Positions 1 through 8,600 of a DNA stretch of 64,000 bases are shown piece after piece. The stretch lies in contig JBMOOH010000009.1 in the NCBI GenBank assembly GCA_049323795.1, forward strand, positions 136,409 to 200,408, in the 5' to 3' direction. Source of the stretch: JAOADN01 sp049323795. GTDB lineage: Bacteria > Pseudomonadota > Alphaproteobacteria > Rhodobacterales > Rhodobacteraceae. The notes beneath the pieces are model-generated. The model ran no database searches. It saw nothing but the letters and a program-made list of their open reading frames with translations, and was not told the origin of the DNA. Made by a program: the position numbers and the translations under genes. Numbering within the stretch: the first letter of the stretch is position 1; every line of letters starts with the position of its first letter.

Positions 1-779
1 CCGGGCTGCCGGCGCGGACGCGCTACGAGATCGGCCGCTGGCCCGAGGCCACGCAGGCCGCGCCGGAACCGCCCGCCGACGCGGCAGACGGGTCCGGGGG
101 GGAAGCTGCCGGGGACCGGAGCCGGGATCGGGATCCGGACCGGGTTCCGCCCTGGGCGCTGACGCGGCCCCCGCCTGCGATGCGCGACGCGCCTCCGCTC
201 TCTCCGTCGTCGCTCGGCGGGCCCAAGGCCCTTCCGGGCGAGGACGGGCTGGACGAGGCGCTCGCCCTGGCGCTCGGGACGGGCCTCCACCGGCTTCTGG
301 AGGACCTGCCGGACTGCCCCGCATCCGGGCGCGAGGCGCTCGCCGGGGCGGTTGCGGACCTGCTGGGCGATTCCGTCAGCGAGGACTGGAAGCGGCAGCT
401 CGCCGCCGAGGCGCTGGCGCTCATCGGCCGGCCGCACCTTGCCCCGATCTTCGCCCCGGGCGGCCTGAGCGAGGTCGAGGTGTTCGCGCGGCTTCCCGAA
501 TTCGGAAACCGGTCTGCGCGGGGCATCGTGGACCGGCTGATCGTCGCACCCGACCGGGTGCTGGCCATCGACTACAAGACGAACCGCGTCGTCCCCCGCA
601 CTGCCGGCGAGGTGCCACTGGGACTCCTGCGCCAGCTCGGGCTCTATCATGCGATGCTTAGCGCGATCTATCCGGGGCGGCGGATAGAGGTGGCCTTCCT
701 CTGGACGCGCACCGCCGAACTCATGCCGGTTCCCGCCGAGATGGTGAGGTCGGTGCTGCAGTCCACCCCCATTACTTGA
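1..779 (+). CDS. addA: AddA, C-terminal part of the double-strand break repair helicase-nuclease (partial)
   Basis: The reading frame is open from the first base, so the gene enters from outside the window and only the last 258 or so codons are seen. The C-terminal half has the RecB-type nuclease signature: IVDRLIV, then LAIDYKTNR with the metal-binding Asp and catalytic Lys, then QLGLYHAML. AddA pairs with AddB to resect DNA ends before RecA loading, and addB-addA followed by trxA is a common alphaproteobacterial order. The stretch before the nuclease domain is rich in Pro, Gly and Asp and looks like a linker. The start lies upstream, so full length cannot be judged. Confidence 0.9.
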   Translation, partial: GLPARTRYEIGRWPEATQAAPEPPADAADGSGGEAAGDRSRDRDPDRVPPWALTRPPPAMRDAPPLSPSSLGGPKALPGEDGLDEALALALGTGLHRLLEDLPDCPASGREALAGAVADLLGDSVSEDWKRQLAAEALALIGRPHLAPIFAPGGLSEVEVFARLPEFGNRSARGIVDRLIVAPDRVLAIDYKTNRVVPRTAGEVPLGLLRQLGLYHAMLSAIYPGRRIEVAFLWTRTAELMPVPAEMVRSVLQSTPIT

Positions 780-833
780 CGAGTGTCCCTGGCAACCATA
801 CTTTCCGATTCCGATTTTCCACAGGAGAAGACC

Positions 834-1154
834 ATGGCCACGATGGCTGTCACCGATGCCACCTTCGACAAGGAAGTCCGCAAGTCGGACATTCCGGTCG
901 TCGTCGATTTCTGGGCGGAGTGGTGCGGGCCCTGCCGTCAGATCGGACCGGCGCTAGAAGAGCTTTCGGCGCAGTACGCGGGCAGGGTGAAGATCGTGAA
1001 GGTCAACGTGGACGAGAATCCGCAGCTGCCGGCCGAGATGGGCGTGCGCGGCATCCCGGCGCTGTTCCTGTTCAAGGGCGGCGAGGTGTTCTCGAACAAG
1101 ATCGGTGCCGCACCCAAGGCCGCCATCCAGAACTGGATAGAAGCCGCACTCTGA
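834..1154 (+). CDS. trxA: Thioredoxin 1
   Basis: A 106-residue protein with the active site WCGPC at about residues 31-35, inside VVVDFWAEWCGPC, plus the cis-proline segment RGIPALFLF. It is the normal size of a cytosolic thioredoxin and reduces protein disulfides using thioredoxin reductase. The ATG at 834 is chosen because AGGAGA lies 5-10 bases upstream. A longer GTG start at 783 would add 17 residues that the family lacks. It starts 54 bases after addA ends and is closed by a hairpin. Confidence 0.96.
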   Translation: MATMAVTDATFDKEVRKSDIPVVVDFWAEWCGPCRQIGPALEELSAQYAGRVKIVKVNVDENPQLPAEMGVRGIPALFLFKGGEVFSNKIGAAPKAAIQNWIEAAL

Positions 1155-1188
1155 ACCCCGGCTGCCGGTCCTGTGGCGGTCCGATGCG

Positions 1189-1208
1189 CGGGCGCCTTCG
1201 GGCGCCCG
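1189..1208. terminator. Hairpin terminator between trxA and the convergent gene
   Basis: A perfect 8-bp stem, CGGGCGCC-TTCG-GGCGCCCG, has a stable UUCG tetraloop and lies 34 bases past the trxA stop and 7 bases before the stop of the convergent gene. The right side is followed by TGGTGTTT, a weak T tract. Its position between convergent genes suggests it works in both directions. Confidence 0.75.
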
Positions 1209-1215
1209 TGGTGTT

Positions 1216-2106
1216 TCAGGGGACCGGCCAGCCGTGTTCGGCCAGCCGCCGGGCGATGCGCGCCTCGGCATCCGGGGCACCCGCATTGATCGCGTGGCGC
1301 ATCCAGAACCACCACAGGTAGCGCGCGAAGGCGGGCGGGGGACCGGCGGCGCGTGCCAAGGCCCCCCCGACGCCGAGGTCGTGCACCATGGCGGCGACGT
1401 GATGGAAGTCGATCCGCGCGAAAAGCACGGCGGGCTTCGCCAGCAGGCAGCCGCGGAAGGCAAGCGACGAGTTTTCCGTGACCACGGCATCGCAGCCGGA
1501 CAGCAGGCGGTCGGCGGGGGCCTGCTCCACACGGAACCGGGGATACCTGCGCTCCAGCCCCTCGAGCGCGGCGCGTTCGCGGGGCCCGTAGTCTTCGCGG
1601 GGGTGCAACGTGGCGCGGACCGGCCGCGGATCGGCGGCGAGCACTGCCTCGATCATCGCGACGGGGCTCATGCTCTGGAAGCTGCGCCGGCGGAGCAGGA
1701 TGCCCTGCAGCGGCATGAAGAGGAATCCTTCGGGCCGTGACCCGACGCCGGGCAGGAGGCGCTGGCGCCAGGCCGCGTGGAACCGCGCGGCCTCGGGGAC
1801 CGTCGCCGGGTCGAAGTCCGCGCGGGCGACGTCGAAATTCCAGCGCTCGTTCGTCGCCTCGATCCGCCAGAACGGGTATGCGTAGGCGCGGCGCAGGCAC
1901 AGGACCGTCGGCGCCGTCGGTTCGTGCATGTGGAACAGGCCGAAGCCCCGCGCCGCTGCCCTGGCCCTTTCGCCCTCGCTGTCGGCATGGAAGCGCAGCC
2001 GCCAGTCCGGCAGGGCCCGCGCCATCCTGTTGAACAGGTTCACCTCGCCCGCCTCGGCTGCGGTCCGCCACGATTCGTGCAGATAGATGTGGAGCGTCTC
2101 CCGCAC
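1216..2106 (-). CDS. Capsule-type polysaccharide synthesis protein (uncertain)
   Basis: A 296-residue soluble protein with no signal peptide or membrane segment. The C-terminal half has a pattern reminiscent of the KpsS/LipB-like capsule synthesis glycosyltransferases: ATLHPRE, then CDAVVTENSSLAFRG, then LLAKPAVLFA, resembling the TxNSSxGLEA...GKPV motif that binds CMP-sugar in that group. This is motif recognition only. The GTG start is 2 bases after the mtnA stop, so it is probably cotranslated with mtnA, although no functional link is obvious. It could be an uncharacterised glycosyltransferase for a surface glycan. Confidence 0.5.
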   Translation of the reverse strand: MRETLHIYLHESWRTAAEAGEVNLFNRMARALPDWRLRFHADSEGERARAAARGFGLFHMHEPTAPTVLCLRRAYAYPFWRIEATNERWNFDVARADFDPATVPEAARFHAAWRQRLLPGVGSRPEGFLFMPLQGILLRRRSFQSMSPVAMIEAVLAADPRPVRATLHPREDYGPRERAALEGLERRYPRFRVEQAPADRLLSGCDAVVTENSSLAFRGCLLAKPAVLFARIDFHHVAAMVHDLGVGGALARAAGPPPAFARYLWWFWMRHAINAGAPDAEARIARRLAEHGWPVP

Positions 2107-2108
2107 GG

Positions 2109-3185
2109 TCAGGGGCGGAGCGGGGCGAGGCCCGCCTCGGTGGCGGGATAGACGCCCCTTTCGGTCACGAGCGCGGTGACGAGCCGCGCCGGCGTGACGT
2201 CGAAGGACGGATTCGCCACGGGCGCGCCGGGCGGCAGGAGGTCGATCCGCTCCACCGCGCCCGACGCCGCGCGGCCCGCGAGGAACCGCACCTCGTCGCC
2301 CGGGCGCTCCTCGATGGGTATCGCGGCCAGCCCGTCACGGACGGCCCAGTCGATCGTGGGAGTGGGAAGCGCCACGTAGAAGGGAACGCCGTTGTCCCGC
2401 GCCGCAAGTGCCTTGAGATAGGTGCCGATCTTGTTGCAGACATCGCCCGTGGCGGTCGTGCGGTCGGTGCCGACGATGACCATGTCCACCTGCCCGTGCT
2501 GCATCAGGTGGCCGCCCGCGTTGTCCACGACGACCGTGTGGGCAACGCCGTGCCGGCCGAGTTCCCACGCGGTCAGGAAGGCGCCCTGGTTCCGGGGGCG
2601 GGTCTCGTCCACCCAGACATGGACGGGAATGCCGGCGTCGTGGGCCTTGTAGATCGGGGCGGTGGCCGTGCCCCAGTCCACCGTCGCAAGCCAGCCCGCG
2701 TTGCAGTGGGTGAGGATGTTCACCGCCCCGCCGCCCTTCCGCGCGGCGATGTCGCGGATCAGCGGCAGCCCGTGGTCGCCGATGGCGGAGTTGATCGCCA
2801 CGTCCTCGTCGGCGATGCGCCGTGCCTCGGCCCGGGCGGCGGCAGGACGGTCGCCCGGGGCGACGGCGGCAAGGCAGGCCTGCATCCGCCCGAGCGCCCA
2901 GCGCAGGTTGATGGCGGTCGGACGGGTCGCGGCAAGCACCGAGACCGCCCGGGCCAGGGCCGGATCCGACGCGTCGGCCCGCATCGCCAGCGCCAGCCCC
3001 CATGCCGCCGTGGCGCCGATCAGCGGCGCACCCCGGACATGCATGTCGCGGATCGCCCGGGCGGCATCCGCGAGGGTTCCGAGCGCCATCACCCCGAAGC
3101 GGTGCGGAAAGAGGGTCTGGTCGAGGACCATGACCCGGTCGCCCTCGGGCCAGATCGTGCGGTAGTGCGTGCCGTCCACCTTCAT
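2109..3185 (-). CDS. mtnA: S-methyl-5-thioribose-1-phosphate isomerase
   Basis: 358 residues of the aIF2B/MtnA family. RGAPLIGATAAWGLALAM near the N-terminus, ILTHCNAGWLA with the catalytic Cys, and IVGTDRTTATGDVCNKIGTY with the catalytic Asp region are all present, followed by VPFYVALPTPTIDW. It converts 5-methylthioribose 1-phosphate to the ribulose form in methionine salvage. The ATG at 3185 (MKVDGTHYR) has a G-rich ribosome site 7 bases upstream; an ATG two codons earlier, at 3191, is equally possible. Other salvage genes are not in the window. Confidence 0.93.
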   Translation of the reverse strand: MKVDGTHYRTIWPEGDRVMVLDQTLFPHRFGVMALGTLADAARAIRDMHVRGAPLIGATAAWGLALAMRADASDPALARAVSVLAATRPTAINLRWALGRMQACLAAVAPGDRPAAARAEARRIADEDVAINSAIGDHGLPLIRDIAARKGGGAVNILTHCNAGWLATVDWGTATAPIYKAHDAGIPVHVWVDETRPRNQGAFLTAWELGRHGVAHTVVVDNAGGHLMQHGQVDMVIVGTDRTTATGDVCNKIGTYLKALAARDNGVPFYVALPTPTIDWAVRDGLAAIPIEERPGDEVRFLAGRAASGAVERIDLLPPGAPVANPSFDVTPARLVTALVTERGVYPATEAGLAPLRP

Positions 3186-3281
3186 GCCCATCCCCCCGTC
3201 GCTTCAGGATAGGCCGCGCGCCCGTGGCCGCAAGCGCAGGCTTTCCAGCACCGCCCGGACGCCTGCGGCCCGGACGGCGCG

Positions 3282-3308
3282 CTTGCGCCTGCGGAGCCGT
3301 GCCCATAT
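3282..3308 (+). promoter_or_regulatory. Heat-shock (RpoH-type) promoter candidate for hslV
   Basis: CTTGCGC (3282-3288), 12 bases, then GCCCATAT (3301-3308) resembles the sigma-32 consensus CTTGAAA / CCCCATNT, 35 bases before the hslV start. hslVU is a classic heat-shock operon, so the match is in the expected place. The -35 half is a partial match only. Confidence 0.5.
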
Positions 3309-3342
3309 CTGGAACGGACGGAGCTGCCCGAAAGGTGAAGGA

Positions 3343-3900
3343 ATGGCTGACGACAGGTTCCCCGGCTGGCACGGGACGACCATCCTTGCGGTGCGGCGGG
3401 GCGGCGTGGTGGCGGTGGCCGGCGACGGGCAGGTGAGCCTCGGCCAGACGGTCATCAAGGGCACGGCGCGCAAGGTCAGGCGGCTTTCCCCCGGCGGCCA
3501 CGAGGTGGTGGCGGGATTTGCGGGCTCCACCGCCGACGCATTCACCCTGCTCGACCGGCTCGAGCGCAAGCTCGAGGCCGCGCCGGGCCAGCTCCAGCGC
3601 GCCTGCGTCGATCTCGCCAAGGACTGGCGGATGGACAAGTACCTGCGGAACCTCGAAGCCATGCTGATCGTGACGGACGGCAAGGGCCTGTTCGTCATCA
3701 CCGGCGCGGGCGACGTGCTGGAACCCGAACACGACGTGGCCGCCATCGGATCGGGCGGAAACTTCGCGCTGGCCGCGGCGCGGGGCCTGATGGAGGGCGA
3801 GCTGTCCGCCGAAGCGGTGGCGCGCAAGGCGATGGCGATCGCGGCGGACATCTGCGTCTACACCAACGGCAACCTGACGGTGGAGGTGATCGGTGGCTGA
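3343..3900 (+). CDS. hslV: HslV, protease subunit of the HslVU (ClpQY) complex
   Basis: 185 residues. A short propeptide ends at WHG, then TTILAVRRGG exposes the catalytic N-terminal threonine; GDGQVSLGQTVIKGTARKVRR and GFAGSTADAFTL are family hallmarks. It forms the double hexameric proteolytic core fed by the HslU unfoldase. The ATG at 3343 follows AAAGGTGAAGGA; the frame stays open upstream but encodes nothing family-like. Translation runs directly into the next gene, whose GTG overlaps the hslV stop. Confidence 0.96.
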   Translation: MADDRFPGWHGTTILAVRRGGVVAVAGDGQVSLGQTVIKGTARKVRRLSPGGHEVVAGFAGSTADAFTLLDRLERKLEAAPGQLQRACVDLAKDWRMDKYLRNLEAMLIVTDGKGLFVITGAGDVLEPEHDVAAIGSGGNFALAAARGLMEGELSAEAVARKAMAIAADICVYTNGNLTVEVIGG

Positions 3901-4990
3901 GCGGGCCGGGAGCAGCATCGGGCAGGACGACCTGCGCGCCGCCGTGCAGGCGGGTCTGCTGTCCGAGGCGCAGGCCGCATCGCTGGCCGCGCTGGCCGCC
4001 GATAGGGCCGGCCGGCGGCGGGCCCTGCCCGCCGAGGACGAACCGTTCGAGTTCTTCCGGGGCCTCTCGGAAATCTTCGTCTCGGTCGGTCTGGTCATCC
4101 TCTTGTCCGGTGTCGCGGCGCTGGTCACCTGGCTTTCCGGCGCGACCATGCTGATCGCCATTCCCGCCGTTTCCGCCGCCGTGGCGTGGTGGTGGGCGGG
4201 ATACTTCACCCTGCGGCGCCGGATGAACCTGCCGAGCATGGTTCTGGCCTCGGCCTATGCCCTGGGGGTCTGGGTCTCGGCGCTCACGCTTCTGGCGCAG
4301 GGCGAGCTGCCGTTCCGGCCGACCGTCGTGGCCGCCGCGCTTGTCACGATGGCCGCGCTCTGGCTCTGGTTCCGGCGGTTCAGGCTTCCGTTCACGATGT
4401 TCCTCTTCGGGCTTGCCGGCCTGGCCGCCGCCTACGGAGTGACCGGAAACGTCGGGGAACTCGTCGGCCTCGTCCCGGGGATGGGGATCGGCCTGTTCGA
4501 TCTGCGGGCCAGTCCCGCGTTTTCCGTCGCCACGCTGATCTTCGGCGTCGCCGCCTTCCTCGGCGGCATGTGGTTCGACACCCGCGACCCCTATCGCCTC
4601 GGCCGGCATGCGGCGACCGGGTTCTGGCTGCACATGCTGGCCGCGCCCGCCCTGGTCAACACGGTCGCCCTGACGCTCTACAACGTCGGCGGGACGGCGG
4701 GCATGATGCTCACCACCGCCGCGCTGGCCCTGATCGCCGTGCTTGCCCTGGTGATCGACCGCCGGAGCTTCCTCACCGCCGGCATCGTCTATATCGGACT
4801 CATCATCGCCTGGGCCGTCCGGGCCGGCGGCGGCGCGGGGATGGGTCACTGGGTGGCGATCCTTCTGATCCTCGGCACGCTCGTCACCGCGCTCGGCACC
4901 TGGTGGGTGACGCTCCGCGCGGCGCTGATGCGCGCGCTTCCGGACTTTCCCGGCAAGTCGGGCCTGCCCCCCTATTCGGAGACCGCATGA
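3893..4990 (+). CDS. Polytopic membrane protein of unknown function between hslV and hslU
   Basis: 365 residues. About 60 soluble N-terminal residues (IGQDDLRAAVQAGLLSEAQAASLAAL) are followed by roughly ten hydrophobic segments from FVSVGLVILLSGVAALVTWL to the end. I do not recognise the family; the N-terminal layout resembles DUF2157-like membrane proteins. The GTG start overlaps hslV by 8 bases and the stop overlaps the hslU ATG by 4 bases, so all three are translationally coupled. Position suggests expression with the heat-shock protease, but nothing in the sequence shows a mechanism. Confidence 0.85.
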   Translation: MAERAGSSIGQDDLRAAVQAGLLSEAQAASLAALAADRAGRRRALPAEDEPFEFFRGLSEIFVSVGLVILLSGVAALVTWLSGATMLIAIPAVSAAVAWWWAGYFTLRRRMNLPSMVLASAYALGVWVSALTLLAQGELPFRPTVVAAALVTMAALWLWFRRFRLPFTMFLFGLAGLAAAYGVTGNVGELVGLVPGMGIGLFDLRASPAFSVATLIFGVAAFLGGMWFDTRDPYRLGRHAATGFWLHMLAAPALVNTVALTLYNVGGTAGMMLTTAALALIAVLALVIDRRSFLTAGIVYIGLIIAWAVRAGGGAGMGHWVAILLILGTLVTALGTWWVTLRAALMRALPDFPGKSGLPPYSETA

Positions 4991-6297
4991 CCACCCTGAC
5001 CCCGCGCGAGATCGTGTCGGAACTCGACCGCTTCATCATCGGACAGAAGGACGCCAAGCGCGCCGTCGCCGTCGCCATGCGGAACCGCTGGCGCCGGCAG
5101 CAGCTCGCCCCCGACCTGCGCGACGAGGTCTATCCGAAGAACATCCTGATGATCGGTCCGACCGGGGTGGGCAAGACCGAGATCTCGCGCCGTCTCGCCC
5201 GGCTCGCGAAGGCGCCGTTCCTCAAGGTCGAGGCGACGAAGTTCACCGAGGTGGGCTATGTCGGCCGGGACGTGGACCAGATCATCCGTGACCTGATGGA
5301 CGTGGCCGTCCTGGAAACGCGCGAGCGGATGCGCGAGGCGATGAAGGCCCGCGCCCAGAAGGCCGCCGAGGACCGGGTGATCGAGGCCATCGCCGGGACG
5401 GATGCGCGCGAACAGACGCGCGAGATGTTCCGCGGCCGGCTGAAGCGCGGGGAACTCGACAACACGCTGATCGAGATCGACATCGCCGACACGTCTTCGC
5501 CCATGCCCGCCTTCGAGCTTCCCGGCCTGCCGCCCGGCCAGAACGCGGGCATGCTGAATCTCGGCGACATCTTCGGCAAGGCCTTCGGCGTGCGGCGGAC
5601 GCGCAAGAAGATGACCGTGGCGCAGAGCCACGAGCTCCTGATCGCGGAGGAGGCCGACAAGCTTGTCGATGACGAGGCGGTCAGGGCCACGGCGCTCGAG
5701 GCGGTGCAGCAGAACGGAATCGTCTTCATCGACGAGATCGACAAGGTCGCCGCCCGGGCCGAGACGCGGGGGGCCGACATCAGCCGCGAGGGCGTGCAGC
5801 GCGACCTCCTGCCCCTGATCGAGGGCACGACGGTCAGCACCAGATACGGCCCGGTGAAAAGCGACCACATCCTCTTCATCGCCTCTGGCGCGTTCCACCT
5901 CGCCAAGCCATCGGACCTTCTGCCCGAACTTCAGGGGCGGCTTCCGATCCGGGTGGAGCTGAAGGCCCTGACCGAAGGCGATTTCGTGCGCATCCTGACC
6001 GAGACGGACAACGCCCTGACCCGGCAGTATGCGGCGCTTCTGGCCACCGAGGAGGTGGAAGTCACCTTCACCGGCGACGGCATCGCCGCGCTCGCGCGGA
6101 TCGCGGCCGAGGTGAACGCGCGGATCGAGAACATCGGGGCGCGGAGGCTCTACACCGTGATGGAGCGGGTGTTCGAGGAACTGTCCTTCACCGCCCCCGA
6201 CAGGTCGGGCGACAAGGTGACCGTGGATGCCGCGTTCGTCGAGAAGAACCTCGGCGATCTCGCGCGGTCGAACGATCTCAGCCGCTACGTGCTCTGA
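4987..6297 (+). CDS. hslU: HslU, ATP-dependent unfoldase of the HslVU protease
   Basis: 436 residues, normal length. LTPREIVSELDRFIIGQ at the start, Walker A GPTGVGKTE at about residue 57, the long I-domain, and Walker B IVFIDEIDK near residue 248 are visible. The C-terminus LARSNDLSRYVL is the tail that docks into HslV. It unfolds substrates and threads them into HslV. The ATG at 4987 overlaps the stop of the membrane protein gene (ATGA). A much longer open frame upstream is out-of-frame sequence of that gene. Confidence 0.97.
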   Translation: MTTLTPREIVSELDRFIIGQKDAKRAVAVAMRNRWRRQQLAPDLRDEVYPKNILMIGPTGVGKTEISRRLARLAKAPFLKVEATKFTEVGYVGRDVDQIIRDLMDVAVLETRERMREAMKARAQKAAEDRVIEAIAGTDAREQTREMFRGRLKRGELDNTLIEIDIADTSSPMPAFELPGLPPGQNAGMLNLGDIFGKAFGVRRTRKKMTVAQSHELLIAEEADKLVDDEAVRATALEAVQQNGIVFIDEIDKVAARAETRGADISREGVQRDLLPLIEGTTVSTRYGPVKSDHILFIASGAFHLAKPSDLLPELQGRLPIRVELKALTEGDFVRILTETDNALTRQYAALLATEEVEVTFTGDGIAALARIAAEVNARIENIGARRLYTVMERVFEELSFTAPDRSGDKVTVDAAFVEKNLGDLARSNDLSRYVL

Positions 6298-6319
6298 GCG
6301 GTCTCCCGCGCCCCGCGGC

Positions 6320-6931
6320 TTACCTGCGGCGGCGCAGGTAGACGTAATACGCACCTTCCCCGCCGTGGCGGACGTGCGCCGGTGCGATCTGGAGAACGAC
6401 CTGGCCAAGGGGCGGCCGCGTCAGCCAGACGGGAACCTGGTGGCGGAGGATTCCGACGCGGGCGGGAATCGGCCCGCGGTCCTCGGCGCGCCTGCCCTTG
6501 CCGGTGATGACGAGGACGAGGCGCAGGCCCCGCGCATGGGACCGCAGGATGAACCGTGCCAGTTCGGGTTCCGCCTCGGCGATGGTCATGCCGTGAAGGT
6601 CGATGCGCGCCTCCGGCGCGATCCGCCCCCGCACGAGGTCGCGATGGGCCGCGCTGTCCATGCGGACCGCGGCCTGCGCAAGCCGTTCACGCGGCGAGAG
6701 CGCGGGATCGAAGGTGACGGAGGGTCCGCCCCCGGCCCGCCCCGAGTTGCGGAAGTCGGGCGGAACGGGCGGCTGGGGATCGGCTTCAGGGACGCGGGCC
6801 GGCGCATGGCGCCTGGTTTCGGGCCGGTCGGGGGCCGGAAGCTTCCGCGAGGCGAGCGGGCGGGCGGCCGAGGTCACCTTGTGCCAGAGGTCGCGGTCCT
6901 CGGCGCTGAGCCCGCGTCGGCGCCGGGTCAT
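6320..6931 (-). CDS. Smr-domain protein
   Basis: 203 residues. The first half, to about residue 95, is basic and proline-rich. The C-terminal Smr domain shows RIDLHGMTIAEAEPELARFI, then LVLVITGKGRR, then VPVWLTRPPLGQ and GEGAYYVYLRRRR. DLHG and TGKG are the domain signatures. Smr domains cleave or nick nucleic acids; related proteins act on stalled ribosome mRNAs (SmrB) or DNA, and which applies here is not known. The ATG overlaps the original stop of the upstream mltA frame by 4 bases. Confidence 0.85.
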   Translation of the reverse strand: MTRRRRGLSAEDRDLWHKVTSAARPLASRKLPAPDRPETRRHAPARVPEADPQPPVPPDFRNSGRAGGGPSVTFDPALSPRERLAQAAVRMDSAAHRDLVRGRIAPEARIDLHGMTIAEAEPELARFILRSHARGLRLVLVITGKGRRAEDRGPIPARVGILRHQVPVWLTRPPLGQVVLQIAPAHVRHGGEGAYYVYLRRRR

Positions 6932-7812
6932 CGCGGCACCAGGGCGGGATACAGACAGGTCACGCGGCAGGGCTGGCGGAGAGTTCCGGCGACCGCCCCG
7001 GCTGCGGCGCCCGACCCGCAATAGAGGTCGATCCTCCCCTCTCCCACGATCGCCTATCCGGTATCCTGAGCGACGGCGAGCGCGCGGCGCGTCAGCGGGC
7101 CGCGCGTCTCGATCCAGACCGGCGCGCCGAGCGGGATCCGGGCGGGATCGACGGCCACGCTCCTCAGCGGGGACAGGGCGCAGCCCGCGGTCCCGATCGG
7201 GCCCTCCCCGGGGGACGGAGGCAGTATCCGGAAGAAGGCGTAGGACGGGTTGAGCGCAAGAAGCGCCGCGACATCGGCGGGATGGGCCAGGCACCAGTCG
7301 CGGATCGCGGGAACCGACACGCGATCCGCCGCGATCGCACCGCGTTCGACAAGCTCCCGGCCGATCGAGCGGTAGGGATGGCCGTTCCCGCCCGCATGGC
7401 CGAGCCGGAGGATGCCGCCCTCCGCGAGCCGCACGCGCACCGAGCCCTGGACCTGCGCCAGAAACGCTTCGAGCGCGGAATCCACCCAGGCGAGTTCGCG
7501 GCCCTCCAGAAGGTTGCCCGACCGGATCTCGGACCGGCTGTGCCAGAGCCCGCCGGACCAGCCGGCGGGCGGGGCGTGCAGGGGATGCCGGAAGCGGCCG
7601 GCGGGCGCGAGGGATCCCTCGAGTTCAGGCTCGTAGTATCCCGTCAGGAGACCTTCGACCGGAGCGGCCGCCCGAAACGCCGTCTGGAAGAATGCGCGGG
7701 CATCGTCCCCCGATGGCCGCGGCCATCCGGCCGGAGCCGAGCCCAGATAGGCGCCCAGCGCCGCGCGGTGGTCGTCGGCGCCCCAGTCAGCGAGAGACGC
7801 CCACCAGTCCAT
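6928..7812 (-). pseudogene. mltA: MltA-type lytic transglycosylase, interrupted by an in-frame TAG
   Basis: The frame encodes MltA from the start to AVAQDTG (252 codons), stops at TAG (7056-7054), and continues with 41 clearly homologous codons, AIVGEGRIDLYCGSGAAAG and onward, to a TGA overlapping the smr ATG. The downstream piece carries RIDLYCGSG, the segment that in E. coli MltA holds the catalytic Asp, so the truncated product should be inactive. The gene also lacks a signal peptide or lipobox: an in-frame stop sits just ahead of the ATG at 7812. A recent nonsense mutation best explains this; a sequencing error or readthrough is possible. MltA enzymes cleave murein to 1,6-anhydro products. 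Confidence 0.75.
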
Positions 7813-7827
7813 GTGCAGAAGGGTCTC

Positions 7828-8487
7828 TCACTCGCCCGTGGCGACCAGCTGCCAGTTCGGGTCGTTCGATCCCATCCGGCGCGCGAAGGTCCAGACGTCA
7901 CGCTGCTTGCGCGCCGAAGTCGGGTTGCCCTCGACCACCTGCCCGCTCGCGTCGCGGGCGGACGAGACGAGTTCGCCCAGGAAGCGGACCGTGATCTCGG
8001 CCTCGGTCGTGCTGCGGTCGAACTCGGCCGATTCGAGCGCAAGCTCTCTCAGGCCGATGAACTCGGAGGTGACCTTGAGGCCCCGCGCCTCGCGGGCCGA
8101 GACCACGTCGGCAAAGCTCTGGAACACGTCCTCGGACAGGAAGGCCCGCACCTTGTCCAGTTCGCCCTTCTCGAAAGCCATCAGGATCATCTCGTAGGCG
8201 CCGCGCGCGCCCTGCAGGAACTCGGCCACCGAGAAGCTCGGCTCGGCCAGCTTCATGGCAGCCAGCGCACGCGCCGTTTCGCTGCCTTCCGGGGCGTGGT
8301 CGGTGATGTCGCGGTCGGGCCCGCCCTCGATCACCTCGAAGTCGCGGCGGCTCCGGCGGGGCTCGGGTGTCGGGATGGCCGGGGGCTTGTCGAACCCCTG
8401 CCGCGTTCCGAGGACCGAGCGGAGCTTGACGATGAGGAAGACCGCAATCCCGGCAAGGACGAGAAGCTGGATCAACGAGCTCGACAT
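7828..8487 (-). CDS. Tim44-domain inner-membrane protein
   Basis: 219 residues. One N-terminal membrane segment (LIQLLVLAGIAVFLIVKL) is followed by a charged linker and a C-terminal Tim44-like domain from about residue 85 (FLQGARGAYEMILMAFEKGELDKVRAFLSEDVFQSF, split by family alignment). Bacterial relatives (TimA) sit beside fxsA-secB in alphaproteobacteria and are thought to act at the membrane, but their role is unsettled. The ATG at 8487 (MSSSLIQLL) is preferred; an in-frame start 17 codons earlier has no family support. It is divergent from fxsA. Confidence 0.88.
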   Translation of the reverse strand: MSSSLIQLLVLAGIAVFLIVKLRSVLGTRQGFDKPPAIPTPEPRRSRRDFEVIEGGPDRDITDHAPEGSETARALAAMKLAEPSFSVAEFLQGARGAYEMILMAFEKGELDKVRAFLSEDVFQSFADVVSAREARGLKVTSEFIGLRELALESAEFDRSTTEAEITVRFLGELVSSARDASGQVVEGNPTSARKQRDVWTFARRMGSNDPNWQLVATGE

Positions 8488-8600
8488 GTTCTTTCCTTCG
8501 CCGCGATCCGGCGCATTGGCAACCCAGGCCCACCCCACTTAAGTATGACGCCGGTGGGGTCAAGTCCACCTCGCAAGCAACCCAGCCCGACAGAGGCCCG

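Noticed and set aside
783..833. Longer trxA start at GTG 783
   Set aside because: Adds 17 unconserved residues, while ATG 834 has a strong ribosome site and the usual thioredoxin length.
4186..4986. Upstream extension of the hslU frame
   Set aside because: HslU begins at ATG 4987 with its conserved N-terminus; the extension is out-of-frame sequence of the membrane protein gene.
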